A DNA stretch of 64,000 bases from Flavobacterium flavigenum (GCF_027111255.2 NZ_CP114285.2:3410001-3474000); one strand, 5' to 3'. Numbered from the stretch's first letter, positions 15,751 through 25,080 are shown. Notes: generated by a model from the sequence alone, not told the origin. Numbers and translations are program-made.

Positions 15751-18174
15751 TTATTCGTATTTCAGATATTTCAAAACATCTATTTTCGTTACCTGATATG
15801 CTTTTGTCAGGACAATCAGTAAAGTAAGCGCCAGTAATGAAATGAATGCGATTGAAAATGGCAAAGCCGAAATGTTTATTCTGAATGCGTAATCTTCAAG
15901 CCATTTTTGTAATAAAATATAAGCCGGAATGATTCCAATTCCAAATCCCAGTAAGCAAAAAAGTATATATTGTTTTGATAATTCTTTCAGTAAGATATCT
16001 GTTTCTGCACCCAGTGTTTTTCTAATTGCTATTTCTTTCAGTCTTCTCTCCATCGAAAATGATGCCAAAGCGAACAATCCAAAAACGGCAATTAGTATTA
16101 CGACCATATTTAGAATGAAAAACAGGTTTTTTTGCTTTATTTGTTCCTCGTAAGTTTTAGCAAAGCCTTTATTAACAAATTCATAATCAAAAGGATAATC
16201 TGGATTGACATTTTTCTCCCAATATTTTTTCAAATTTTCTAACGTTTCGGTTAAATTATTTGGAGAAACCTTTACAAACACATTATTAAAGTTATTCCAT
16301 TTTAAAGTTTTAAGATTAATAAAAACCATTGGTGGCACTTTACTCTGCAATCCAGTAATATTAAAATCTTTTACAACTCCGACAATTTTAAATTTCAGGT
16401 TGCCCTTTTCATTACCCCATCCAGAAGTTACAATCTGGTTTATCGGATTTTTAAGATTTAATTGCTTGACCAAAGTTTCATTCATCAACATACTGCTAAT
16501 CGTATCCGACGAATATTTAGGAGATAAATCACGTCCCTGAACGATTTTAATTTTCATCATATCCAGAAAACCAAAATCCATTTCAACATTTCTTGGCTGC
16601 ACAAAAATGCCATTGTGTTTAAAACCAGAACTGGAACTGGTGCTTCCTCCAAAACTTCCTGCAAATGTAGTTACATCTACAACTCCGGGAATTTTTGCTA
16701 TTTCCTGTTTATCGACCAGATATTTCTCTGTTCTTTTAAATCGATCTGGTTTATTGTACGGAATCGAAATTACCTGATCACCGTTAAATCCAAGATCTTT
16801 GTTCATCATATATTCAACCTGGGAGTTGACAATTAATGCTCCAATAATAAAGAATGCTGCGATTCCGAACTGAAAAATAAGCATAGAATTACGAATCCAG
16901 ATACCACTTTTACTTCTTGAAAAATTGCCTTTAAGCACCTTTAAAGTTTCAAAATTGGAAATATAAACAGCAGGGAAAATACCCGCAGCAATAATTACTA
17001 ATCCAAAAATTCCAATGAGCTGCAGGTAAAATTCACCACCATTTATGGTCAGCATTTTATTTAGAAAGTTATTGTAATACGGTAAAGAAAGCTCTACAAT
17101 AGCCAAAGCAAAGAAAATTGCCAGCAATACAATTATTGCCGTTTCAAAAATAAACTGAACAATAATCTGATTTTTTGAAGCCCCAACAATCTTACGGACA
17201 CCGACTTCTTTAGCACGTTTTATTGCAGATGCAGTAGCCAGATTTACATAATTTACTAATGACAAAATCAAAATTAAAAGAGATAATCCTGCCATAATAT
17301 AAAGCAGTTTCAAATTGCCCATGCCTTCCGGGAAAGTAGAACCCGAAGTCTTTGTACCATGTAAACGCGCCATTTTTAACTGATCCAGCAATATTGTAAT
17401 TTCGCCGTTTTCTTTAACATATTGTTCAACAGTCTGCCCGCTTTCTTTAGCATCTTTTACCGTTCTGTTGACAAAATTTACGTGCTGCATTTTCTTTAAA
17501 ACTAAAGCACGATCGGTGTCTTTTTTAATTTTAATAAGAAAACCATAATTAAAGTTTCCCCAGCTATTTAGGTCCGGTTCTCTTTTTACGCCGCTGAAAA
17601 CATAATTTGGCTCAATAGAAGAAGGTCTGATAATTTTATAAACAGATTTTACAGTATAATTTGCAGCCCCATAAAAGATAGACTTACCAATTGGATTTTC
17701 ATTTTTGAAGAGTATTTTTGCTTGTTCATCTGAAATTGCAACGCTGTTTTTCTCTTTTAAAATATTTGTTTTGGCGCCTTTTAGTATTTCAAAGGGAAAA
17801 AAATCAAAGAAATTCTCATCACTTACCATTATTTTTTTAGCCATCAATTTCTGATCTTGATATTTGATAATATCCTGATCATACCAAACGTTAAAAAAAC
17901 AGATTTTTTCAATCTCTGGAATTGTAGCTTTACAAGTTTCACCAAACGGAATAGAGCTGGTTGCCCAGGTATCCCCATTTCCAATTTTATTAAGAACTAA
18001 ATAAATATTTTCTTTTTCGGGATTCCATTGATCGTATGAGTGCTCATTATTCCAATACAAAATCGCGAAAATCACACCGGCAATCCCAATGCTCAATCCT
18101 AAAACATTTAAAAATGAAAACAATTTGTTTTGTTTTAAATGATAAACAAATATTTTAAACCAGTTATAAATCAT
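15751..18174 (-). CDS. FtsX/MacB-like ABC transporter permease
   Basis: An 807-residue permease with the duplicated layout of this class. It has a first transmembrane helix (residues 21-42), a large periplasmic domain, helices near 285-430, a second periplasmic domain and C-terminal helices ending near 800. The FtsX signatures are NLATASAIKRAKEVGVRKIVGAS and, in the second half, SMERRLKEIAIRKTLGA. With the adjacent ATPase and adaptor it should form a tripartite efflux or mechanotransmission machine; the substrate is unknown. It is the last gene of its operon and is preceded by a tiny membrane-peptide gene. Confidence 0.92.
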   Translation of the reverse strand: MIYNWFKIFVYHLKQNKLFSFLNVLGLSIGIAGVIFAILYWNNEHSYDQWNPEKENIYLVLNKIGNGDTWATSSIPFGETCKATIPEIEKICFFNVWYDQDIIKYQDQKLMAKKIMVSDENFFDFFPFEILKGAKTNILKEKNSVAISDEQAKILFKNENPIGKSIFYGAANYTVKSVYKIIRPSSIEPNYVFSGVKREPDLNSWGNFNYGFLIKIKKDTDRALVLKKMQHVNFVNRTVKDAKESGQTVEQYVKENGEITILLDQLKMARLHGTKTSGSTFPEGMGNLKLLYIMAGLSLLILILSLVNYVNLATASAIKRAKEVGVRKIVGASKNQIIVQFIFETAIIVLLAIFFALAIVELSLPYYNNFLNKMLTINGGEFYLQLIGIFGLVIIAAGIFPAVYISNFETLKVLKGNFSRSKSGIWIRNSMLIFQFGIAAFFIIGALIVNSQVEYMMNKDLGFNGDQVISIPYNKPDRFKRTEKYLVDKQEIAKIPGVVDVTTFAGSFGGSTSSSSGFKHNGIFVQPRNVEMDFGFLDMMKIKIVQGRDLSPKYSSDTISSMLMNETLVKQLNLKNPINQIVTSGWGNEKGNLKFKIVGVVKDFNITGLQSKVPPMVFINLKTLKWNNFNNVFVKVSPNNLTETLENLKKYWEKNVNPDYPFDYEFVNKGFAKTYEEQIKQKNLFFILNMVVILIAVFGLFALASFSMERRLKEIAIRKTLGAETDILLKELSKQYILFCLLGFGIGIIPAYILLQKWLEDYAFRINISALPFSIAFISLLALTLLIVLTKAYQVTKIDVLKYLKYE

Positions 18175-18218
18175 GGTGTATGTTTTTTATATTATTTCAG
18201 TTTTTGACAAGCCGATTT

Positions 18219-18290
18219 TTAGACAATTGCGAATATTTTGCAAACAAACTCAACCAGAATCAGGATTGCGGTTACAATAAATTTTAGCAT
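18219..18290 (-). CDS. 23-residue single-helix membrane peptide inside the efflux operon
   Basis: A 24-codon frame (23 residues and TAA) starts at the ATG at 18290, only 7 bases after the stop codon of the ABC ATPase gene. The sequence begins MLKFIVTAILILVEF and ends VCKIFAIV: one hydrophobic segment with a single Glu and two Lys. Spacing and composition resemble coupled micropeptides such as KdpF that stabilise membrane complexes. No homologue is known to me, and a chance frame of this size cannot be excluded. Confidence 0.4.
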   Translation of the reverse strand: MLKFIVTAILILVEFVCKIFAIV

Positions 18291-18297
18291 CTTTTAG

Positions 18298-19005
18298 TTA
18301 TTTAGCGTTCATAAAAACATCAACATTTCGCTGATTTAGCTTTTCAGAAAATATCACACCGTCTTTCATGTGAATCGTTCTTTGCGAAAAAGAAGCATCA
18401 TAATCAGAGTGGGTTACCATTAAAATTGTGGAGCCTTTTGCGTGCAGATCGGTTAAGAGTTCCATAACTTCATTTCCGTTTTTACTGTCCAGGTTTCCGG
18501 TTGGCTCATCGGCCAAAATGATTTTAGGATCATTTACCAAAGCTCTGGCAACGGCAACTCTTTGCTGCTGACCTCCCGAAAGCTGCTGTGGAAAATGTTT
18601 GAGGCGATGTGAAATATTTAGTTTTTCCGCAATGGCCTCAATTTTTTGTTTTCTGTCTGCTGCTTTTATATTATTGTAAAGCAAAGGCAATTCGATATTG
18701 TCATAAACAGAAAGCTCGTCGATAAGGTTGAAGTTCTGAAAAATGAACCCGATATTTTCTTTTCGAACCTGAGCCCTTCCTTTTTCTTTCAGGCTAATCA
18801 TTTCCTGATCTAATAATTTGTAGCTTCCTTCATTGGCGCTGTCTAACAGCCCGATGATATTTAATAAGGTAGATTTTCCACAACCTGACGGTCCCATTAT
18901 AGTTAAAAAGTCTCCTTTTTTAATTTCTAAAGAGATACCGCTCAAGGCTGATGTTTCTACTTCTTCTGTCCTGAAAACTTTGGTTAAATTCTGAATTGTT
19001 ATCAT
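18298..19005 (-). CDS. ABC transporter ATP-binding protein (MacB/LolD type)
   Basis: A 235-residue ATPase. It has Walker A GPSGCGKS (38-45), Q-loop FIFQNFNL, signature LSGGQQQR, Walker B ILADEPTG and the switch histidine in MVTHSDY. The insertion-free short form is typical of ATPases that drive FtsX-like permeases. It lies between the HlyD-like adaptor and the permease, all in one direction. Confidence 0.95.
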   Translation of the reverse strand: MITIQNLTKVFRTEEVETSALSGISLEIKKGDFLTIMGPSGCGKSTLLNIIGLLDSANEGSYKLLDQEMISLKEKGRAQVRKENIGFIFQNFNLIDELSVYDNIELPLLYNNIKAADRKQKIEAIAEKLNISHRLKHFPQQLSGGQQQRVAVARALVNDPKIILADEPTGNLDSKNGNEVMELLTDLHAKGSTILMVTHSDYDASFSQRTIHMKDGVIFSEKLNQRNVDVFMNAK

Positions 19006-19073
19006 TTTGTAAAGGTGTTAAAATGTGATTGACTGCGTTTTTTGATTGATGATTGATGTTTTTATATGTTCTT

Positions 19074-19132
19074 GTTTCAGGTTTAAAGTTTCACGTTTGG
19101 TTACAGAAGACTTGAAACTTTAAACCTGAAAC
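19074..19132. repeat. perfect 20-base inverted repeat inside the efflux operon
   Basis: GTTTCAGGTTTAAAGTTTCA (19074-19093) and its exact complement (19113-19132) surround a 19-base loop, 4 bases past the stop of the HlyD-like gene and upstream of the ATPase gene. As RNA it would form a strong stem without a long T-run, which suggests mRNA processing or attenuation rather than simple termination. Confidence 0.65.
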
Positions 19133-19136
19133 GATT

Positions 19137-20381
19137 TTATTCTTTATTAATCGAAAGTTCTTCAATATCCTTATAATCTGAATAGGATGATGTAATTACG
19201 GTTTCACCTTCTTTTAATCCCTCCAGCACTTCATAATACGATGGATTTTCTCTGCCTAATTTTATGTCTCTTCTTTCGGCCTTATTTCCTTTTACCACAA
19301 AGATCCATTTTCCTGCTGTTTCCTGGTTGAAGCTTCCTTTTGGAACAACCAGTGTTTTGTTTTTTTCAGATAAAATCAGCTTTACGCCAAAACTTAATCC
19401 GTCCTGTAATGCAATATTTTCTTTAGATGTAAAAGCCAGTTCTACTGTAAAATGACCGTTTTTTACTTCCGGAATTACTTTGGTCACTATTATTTCAAGT
19501 ACCTTTCCTTTAAACTCTACCTGACCTTTTAATCCTTCCCTAATTTTCTCTAAATAAAATTCATCTACATCGGCTGCCAGTTTGTAGCCGCGTTTTGAAT
19601 CAATTTTCCCGATGCTCTCTCCTGCCTGAAATGTTTTTCCTAAAACGGGTTCAAAAGAAGTCAGTCTTCCGGATTCCGGAGCGGTGATCAAAAAGTTCTT
19701 TTTATTATTTCTCAAAATATCCAGACTTTTTTCCATGGTCTGAATCGAACGGTTGATCTGCGAAATTTGCAACTGATTGGATTGCTTTTCTTTTTGAATA
19801 CTTTGCTGGATTGTTTTTTTGCGTTCTTCCTGAAAACGTAAATTTTCTTTAAATGTATTCCAGTCGTTTTTCGAAATCACATCTTTTGCAAATAATTTCG
19901 AGTTCATATCGTACAATCTTTTCGCGTCGTTATAATCGTGTTCAATCAAAACCAAGTCTTTAGTTAAGTTTAATTCCTGATTTCTGATGTTTAGTTTTCC
20001 TGTATTCAGGTTGTTGATTTGTTCAATAATGGCAGTTTCCTGGGTCAGGTAATTTAATTCAGTGTTCGGATTGTATAATCTTGCCAGTGATTGTCCTTTC
20101 GTTACCATCGCGCCGTTTTCAACAAAAATCTCTTTCACAGATCCGCCTTCTGTTACATTTACAAGCATTACATTTAGCGGTTCAACTTTGGCCTGAAAAA
20201 CTACAAAATCTTCAAAAAAAGCTTTTTCTGCTTTTTGAATTGAAATTTCTTCTGCTTTTACATTTAAACTTCTTTTCGTATTGAACGAGAAAAAGATAAT
20301 CACTGTCAAAGCTAAAAAAACACCAATTGCTATTGTGAAATATCTAAATTTTCTATTTTTACGAGGAATTACCTTGTCCAT
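19137..20381 (-). CDS. HlyD-like periplasmic adaptor (membrane-fusion protein)
   Basis: 414 residues. There is one N-terminal membrane anchor (residues 14-31), a biotinyl-lipoyl half (VKEIFVENGAMVTKGQSLARL), a long coiled-coil hairpin (about 110-230), the second lipoyl half (LITAPESGRLTSF) and beta-barrel domains. It would link the inner-membrane permease to an outer-membrane exit. It is first in its operon, with a sigma-54-like element 30 bases upstream and the regulator genes divergent. Confidence 0.93.
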   Translation of the reverse strand: MDKVIPRKNRKFRYFTIAIGVFLALTVIIFFSFNTKRSLNVKAEEISIQKAEKAFFEDFVVFQAKVEPLNVMLVNVTEGGSVKEIFVENGAMVTKGQSLARLYNPNTELNYLTQETAIIEQINNLNTGKLNIRNQELNLTKDLVLIEHDYNDAKRLYDMNSKLFAKDVISKNDWNTFKENLRFQEERKKTIQQSIQKEKQSNQLQISQINRSIQTMEKSLDILRNNKKNFLITAPESGRLTSFEPVLGKTFQAGESIGKIDSKRGYKLAADVDEFYLEKIREGLKGQVEFKGKVLEIIVTKVIPEVKNGHFTVELAFTSKENIALQDGLSFGVKLILSEKNKTLVVPKGSFNQETAGKWIFVVKGNKAERRDIKLGRENPSYYEVLEGLKEGETVITSSYSDYKDIEELSINKE

Positions 20382-20409
20382 TTTTTTAATAATTTACTGA
20401 TTACCAATA

Positions 20410-20425
20410 GGTAAATACTGTGCCA
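20410..20425 (-). promoter_or_regulatory. candidate sigma-54 promoter of the efflux operon
   Basis: On the minus strand TGGCACAGTATTTACC has a perfect -24 element (TGGCAC) and, at correct spacing, TTAC in place of the consensus -12 TTGC. The predicted start of transcription would be about 18 bases before the HlyD start codon. The divergent neighbour is a sigma-54 activator, which supports the reading. Confidence 0.6.
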
Positions 20426-20488
20426 TTAAATTTATTATTTGTAAAGCATTGATTTTAAAAGAGCTTTAAAAACCATTCAAAAAAAGAG

Positions 20489-20526
20489 TGTCCGATAATG
20501 AACAGTTGACCGTTCAAAACCGGACA
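20489..20526. promoter_or_regulatory. 38-bp dyad, probable enhancer/operator for the NtrC-type regulator
   Basis: TGTCCGATAATGAAC (20489-20503) and GTTCAAAACCGGACA (20512-20526) are inverted half-sites matching at 12 of 15 positions around an 8-base spacer. The dyad lies 64 bases upstream of the -24 element of the efflux operon and ends 10 bases before the regulator's start codon. It could therefore serve as upstream activator site and as autoregulatory operator. Confidence 0.6.
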
Positions 20527-20536
20527 AAAAAGACAG

Positions 20537-21880
20537 ATGCGAAAAAAACTAGCCCAAATATTAATTGTCGATGATCAGGAAGAAATTCTTTTTTCGGCAA
20601 AAATGATTCTTAAGAAACATTTTGAAACCATTTTTACGACAAATAATCCCAAAAAAATCCTTTCACTTTTAAGCGAAAACGAAATAAATGTGGTTTTGCT
20701 CGATATGAATTACCGAATTGGTTTTGAAGACGGGCGCGAAGGGATTCACTGGCTGAAAGAAATAAAAACACTGTCACCAAATACAATTGTAATTTTAATG
20801 ACTGCTTTCGGGAAAATTGAAACAGCTGTTGAAGGTATCAAAATTGGTGCTTTTGACTATGTTTTAAAACCTTGGCACAATGAAAAATTATTGGAAACAA
20901 TTGATAAGGCTGTCGCCGAAAGCAGAAAAAATAACAAAAAACCTGTTATAAAAAATAATGAAAAAAGATATTTTACCGGTATTTCACCAAAAATAAAACA
21001 GGCTTACGCTATGGCCGAAAAAGTGGCCAGAACTGATGCGAATGTTTTGATTTTAGGTGAAAACGGAACCGGAAAATATGTTTTTGCTGAGTTTATTCAT
21101 CAGAATTCAGAAAGAAAAAGTTTGCCTTTTATTCATGTTGATTTGGGTTCCCTGAGCGATAGTTTATTCGAAAGTGAACTTTTTGGATATGCAAAAGGCG
21201 CCTTTACGGATGCAAAAACCGATACGCCGGGAAGGTTTGAACTGGCGCAAAACGGCACTATTTTTCTGGATGAAATTGGCAATATTCCACTTCATTTGCA
21301 GGCAAAATTATTACACGTTTTACAAACCAAAACGGTTACCCGTTTGGGCGAAAGCAGGCCCAGGACTTTGAATGTCCGTATTATCTCTGCTACAAACAGT
21401 GATATTAAAACAGAGGTTAAAAATAAAAACTTTCGTGAAGATTTGCTGTACCGCATCAATACGATGGAGATTCATCTGCCGTCGTTGCGGGAACGAAAAG
21501 AGGATATTGTTCCGATGGCGAATTTCATTCTGGATCAGATTGCTGAAAAGTACAATCAGGAAAATTGGCAGTTTGAAGAAAATGCTGCCCGTTATCTGGA
21601 AAGATATCCATGGAAAGGAAATGTACGCGAAATGGAAAATAAAATTGAACGTGCTTTGATTTTATCTGATAATAATATCATTTCTGTCAGTAATCTCGAC
21701 ATTTTAGATTTTGAAGATGTTCCTGAAAATGATGAAAATCCGCTATCTGAAATGGAAAAAACAGTCATCGAAAAAGCACTGTTTAAGCATCAGGGAAATA
21801 TCAGCAAAACGGCTGAGGAATTGGGTTTGTCAAGAGCTGCTTTGTACAGAAGAATTGAGAAATACGATTTGAAGAATTAA
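20537..21880 (+). CDS. sigma-54-dependent NtrC-family response regulator
   Basis: 447 residues. The receiver domain has its phospho-acceptor at Asp56 (VVLLDMNYR). The AAA+ domain has GENGTGKY (Walker A variant), the sigma-54 contact loop GAFTDA in place of GAFTGA, and FLDEIGN (Walker B). A C-terminal Fis-type helix-turn-helix is present (ISKTAEELGLSRAALYRRIEKY). It is co-directional with the histidine kinase 75 bases downstream and divergent from the efflux operon, its likely target. Confidence 0.94.
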   Translation: MRKKLAQILIVDDQEEILFSAKMILKKHFETIFTTNNPKKILSLLSENEINVVLLDMNYRIGFEDGREGIHWLKEIKTLSPNTIVILMTAFGKIETAVEGIKIGAFDYVLKPWHNEKLLETIDKAVAESRKNNKKPVIKNNEKRYFTGISPKIKQAYAMAEKVARTDANVLILGENGTGKYVFAEFIHQNSERKSLPFIHVDLGSLSDSLFESELFGYAKGAFTDAKTDTPGRFELAQNGTIFLDEIGNIPLHLQAKLLHVLQTKTVTRLGESRPRTLNVRIISATNSDIKTEVKNKNFREDLLYRINTMEIHLPSLRERKEDIVPMANFILDQIAEKYNQENWQFEENAARYLERYPWKGNVREMENKIERALILSDNNIISVSNLDILDFEDVPENDENPLSEMEKTVIEKALFKHQGNISKTAEELGLSRAALYRRIEKYDLKN

Positions 21881-21954
21881 AAATTAAGAGTAAAGAAGTT
21901 TCTTTTATCTGCTAAATCTGTAGCAAAATAATCTCTATCCCAAAAAGAAATTAA

Positions 21955-23280
21955 ATGAAAAACTGGAAGTTTTATAACGCTTTGTTTGTTAGGGTATTGT
22001 TTGTCGTGATGCTCTTTTTCTTTTGCGTTTTTCTTATTTATAAGATGTTTTATTATAATGCGATTTTGGTTGGATTCTTTGCGGTTGTAATGCTTTTTGA
22101 AATGTATTCTTTTGTAAAAAATCAATTGCTCTTTTACGACAGAACACTGCTTTCGATACTTCAAAATGATTTTTCGACTAATTTTCCGGATGAACATAAA
22201 AAAGATAATTTTAAAAGTTTGTACCTCTTATATGATACACTGAAAATACAGCAGCAGGAGCAAACCTCAAAAGAATTGATCTACAAATCAATTTTAAACA
22301 GTATTGACACCGGCACTTTAATTTTGGAAAAAGAGAATGAAGAATGGCATGTTTTTTTAATGAATGATTGCTTTTCGAATTTATTTAAAGTGCCAAAAGT
22401 GAGTCACTGGAAATACCTTAAAAACTATTTGCCCTCTCTTTGCAATGAAATTGAAAAGTCTGATTTTGCCGAATTAAAATCGGTAATTTCTATGAAAATT
22501 GAAGAACAGGATTTGCAGACTTTTATCCTTCAGACCTCGTTGACGAAAACGTATAACAAGGAATATTTTATCATTTTACTGGACAGTATTCAGCGTGTCA
22601 TTGAGAAAAAAGAAAAAGAAGCCTGGATCAACCTGATGAAAATTATTTCGCATGAATTAATGAACTCTTTAACGCCAATTCGTGCGCTTTCGCAGAATTT
22701 ACTTCAGATTGTCGATCAGGAAAAACTGGAAGATGATGATTTTGAAGACATCAAAAGCAGTATTTCGACCATTATAAACAGAAGTGACCATTTGCAGGTT
22801 TTTGTTGAGAATTACCGAAAACTTGCCATGCTGCCAACGCCAGCTAAAGAAATGACGCCAATCAATCTGCTTTTTGCAGACTGCCTACGAGTCATGAGTC
22901 CAATTCTGAAGGCCGAAAATATTGAATTGATAAATGATATCCATAGTTCACGATCTGTCTTAATTGATAAAAACCAAATGGAGCAGGTCATTATTAATTT
23001 GATTACCAACAGCATTTACGCCCTAAATGAAAGGACTGAAAAGAGAATTTTCATATCGAGTTTTACCGAAAATAATCGCTTTTTTATTACCATTTCAGAC
23101 AATGGAAAAGGAATCGACCAGGAAATTCAGGACAAAGTATTTCTTCCATTTTTCACTACCCGAAAAGACGGAGCAGGAATTGGTTTAACACTCTCTAAAA
23201 ACATTATTGAAGCCCACGGTGGTTACCTAAGTTATCAAACGGAGGAAGACAAAACCACGTTTGTAATTTGCCTTATCTAA
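21955..23280 (+). CDS. membrane sensor histidine kinase (NtrY-like)
   Basis: 441 residues. Two N-terminal transmembrane helices (about 10-30 and 35-58) are followed by a PAS-like linker, the H-box SHELMNSLTPI (His233), and the ATP domain with N-box NLITNSIYAL, DNGKGI and GIGLTLSKNII. The very short periplasmic loop suggests that it senses the membrane or cytoplasm. It forms a two-component pair with the preceding regulator. Confidence 0.93.
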   Translation: MKNWKFYNALFVRVLFVVMLFFFCVFLIYKMFYYNAILVGFFAVVMLFEMYSFVKNQLLFYDRTLLSILQNDFSTNFPDEHKKDNFKSLYLLYDTLKIQQQEQTSKELIYKSILNSIDTGTLILEKENEEWHVFLMNDCFSNLFKVPKVSHWKYLKNYLPSLCNEIEKSDFAELKSVISMKIEEQDLQTFILQTSLTKTYNKEYFIILLDSIQRVIEKKEKEAWINLMKIISHELMNSLTPIRALSQNLLQIVDQEKLEDDDFEDIKSSISTIINRSDHLQVFVENYRKLAMLPTPAKEMTPINLLFADCLRVMSPILKAENIELINDIHSSRSVLIDKNQMEQVIINLITNSIYALNERTEKRIFISSFTENNRFFITISDNGKGIDQEIQDKVFLPFFTTRKDGAGIGLTLSKNIIEAHGGYLSYQTEEDKTTFVICLI

Positions 23281-23529
23281 GATGTAATAAAATTCTGTAT
23301 TTCTTTAATTTAATGAACTTCAGGTTGTTAATGTGAATTTTAAAAGATGTATATTTTATTCTGTAAAGTGATTCTTTTGATATAGCCGTAAATTTGAAGA
23401 ACCCTAAATCCTGAATTTGCACTATTTTAAAAAGTATGGCGAAGACTCATTTTTAAGGTTACTGATTATGTTTTTTCGCTGTGTTTTTTAAATAAAAGTT
23501 TAATAAATAATATTTAAAAAAATTACATC

Positions 23530-24735
23530 ATGCGACAATTATATAAATTTCTCCTAATTATAGCTGCAGGTTTTGTATTTGCTTCATTTAGCTTTAAAAA
23601 AGATATAAAACCAATTGACAATTTATATCCAAAAGAAAATCCCGCAGTTCAGAATAATTCTGATTCAGCAAGCAGTGCTTCTAAATCCAGAGAAGTGTAT
23701 CTTTTATCCAGACAGTACGACCGGCTAGAGGGAGCTTTAGAAAAATACCAAAAAATTGACCGAAAAAAACTGTGGAAAAAAATAGATGTTGACAGCGCCA
23801 CCTATAAAGAATTAAAACCTTTTGATAGTGGTGCCGTAGTAAAACAAATTCGTGAACGTTTGTTTGTCGAAGGCGATTTAAAAAAGGATTCTAAAAAAGG
23901 TTTATACGATGAAGAGCTTATGGCCGGGGTTTTAAATTATAAAAAAAGATACGGTCTGAAATTGAACTACAAATTGTCATTCGAACATATCAAACAAATG
24001 AATGAGCCTGTATCAGAAAGAATCAGAATTATAAAATTAAACATGGACCGTTGTCGCCTGATTCCTGAAAATTTAATAGATGCAAGGGATTATATTATGG
24101 TAAATATTCCGGCTTACCGGTTATTATACGTAAAAAATGGTGCAAACGAGTTTACATCTGATGTTTTTGTAGGTGCTAAATGGTCAGAAACCGAAATTTT
24201 CAGCAGTGCAATGGATAAAATTGTATTTAGCCCGTATTGGAATGTGCCCCAGAGTATCATCGATAATGAATTAAAACTCAATATGGCTTCCAATAAAAAT
24301 TACCTGGAAGAACATAATATGGAATGGAACGGAGGAAAGGTAAGACAAAGACCCGGGCCTAAAAACTCTTTGGGATTAGTAAAATTTTTATTTCCAAATC
24401 CGTTTGATATTTACATGCACGATACCCCGGCTAAAAGTTTGTTTATGTTTGAGCAGCGTACATTCAGCCACGGTTGTATTAATATAAAAGAAGCTAAAAA
24501 AATGGCGCATGTAATTTTGAAAGACGACCCGGACTGGACGGACGAAATGATTGATAATGCGATGGATGGTGAAAAAGAAACCACATGCATACTGAAAAAT
24601 AAAATTCCGATATACATAGGCTATTTTACTTCGTGGGTAAGTGAAGAAACCGGTGAAGTTTATTTCTATCCTGATGTGTATCAAAAAGATAAAGAAACAA
24701 CAGCTGAAGATCCAAATGGTTTGGTAATGGATTAA
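23530..24735 (+). CDS. L,D-transpeptidase (YcbB-like, YkuD catalytic domain)
   Basis: A 401-residue exported enzyme that makes 3-3 crosslinks in peptidoglycan or attaches proteins to it. A signal peptide spans residues 1-20. A peptidoglycan-binding-like region follows (about 85-140), then the YkuD domain with YMHDTPAKSLF and the catalytic SHGCINI (in place of the usual SHGCVR). The upstream 250 bases show no clear promoter. It ends directly against the convergent alkyltransferase-like gene, with no intergenic base. Confidence 0.92.
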   Translation: MRQLYKFLLIIAAGFVFASFSFKKDIKPIDNLYPKENPAVQNNSDSASSASKSREVYLLSRQYDRLEGALEKYQKIDRKKLWKKIDVDSATYKELKPFDSGAVVKQIRERLFVEGDLKKDSKKGLYDEELMAGVLNYKKRYGLKLNYKLSFEHIKQMNEPVSERIRIIKLNMDRCRLIPENLIDARDYIMVNIPAYRLLYVKNGANEFTSDVFVGAKWSETEIFSSAMDKIVFSPYWNVPQSIIDNELKLNMASNKNYLEEHNMEWNGGKVRQRPGPKNSLGLVKFLFPNPFDIYMHDTPAKSLFMFEQRTFSHGCINIKEAKKMAHVILKDDPDWTDEMIDNAMDGEKETTCILKNKIPIYIGYFTSWVSEETGEVYFYPDVYQKDKETTAEDPNGLVMD

Positions 24736-25080
24736 TTATAATCCAATTTCAGGCTGCCAGTAATGTTTGTCAAAATCAACAATCTGATTATTGACCACTT
24801 GAATGCCTTCGTTTTCTAAAAGCTGCTGCATTAAATTGGTTCCGTCAAAATGATGTTTTCCGGTCAACAGTCCTTTTCGGTTTACCACTCTGTGCGCCGG
24901 GACATCATCCATATGGTGACAGGCATTCATGGCCCAGCCTACCATACGTGCAGAACGTGCGGTACCTAAAGCTTTTGCTATTGCACCATAAGAAGTTACT
25001 TTTCCGTACGGAATCTGTCGGGCGATTGCATATACTTTTTCGAAAAAATTTTCCTCAGCCATAGTTTGGTTGTTTGCCAC
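24736..25080 (-). CDS. alkyltransferase-like protein (ATL), Cys replaced by Ala
   Basis: 114 residues matching the C-terminal DNA-binding domain of O6-methylguanine methyltransferase, with PYGKVTSYGAIAKALG and the helix-turn-helix RSARMVGWAMN. The alkyl-acceptor motif PCHRVV reads PAHRVV here (Ala62), so it cannot take up the alkyl group. ATL proteins of this kind flip damaged guanines and flag them for nucleotide excision repair. An alternative start is Met7. Confidence 0.9.
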   Translation of the reverse strand: MANNQTMAEENFFEKVYAIARQIPYGKVTSYGAIAKALGTARSARMVGWAMNACHHMDDVPAHRVVNRKGLLTGKHHFDGTNLMQQLLENEGIQVVNNQIVDFDKHYWQPEIGL

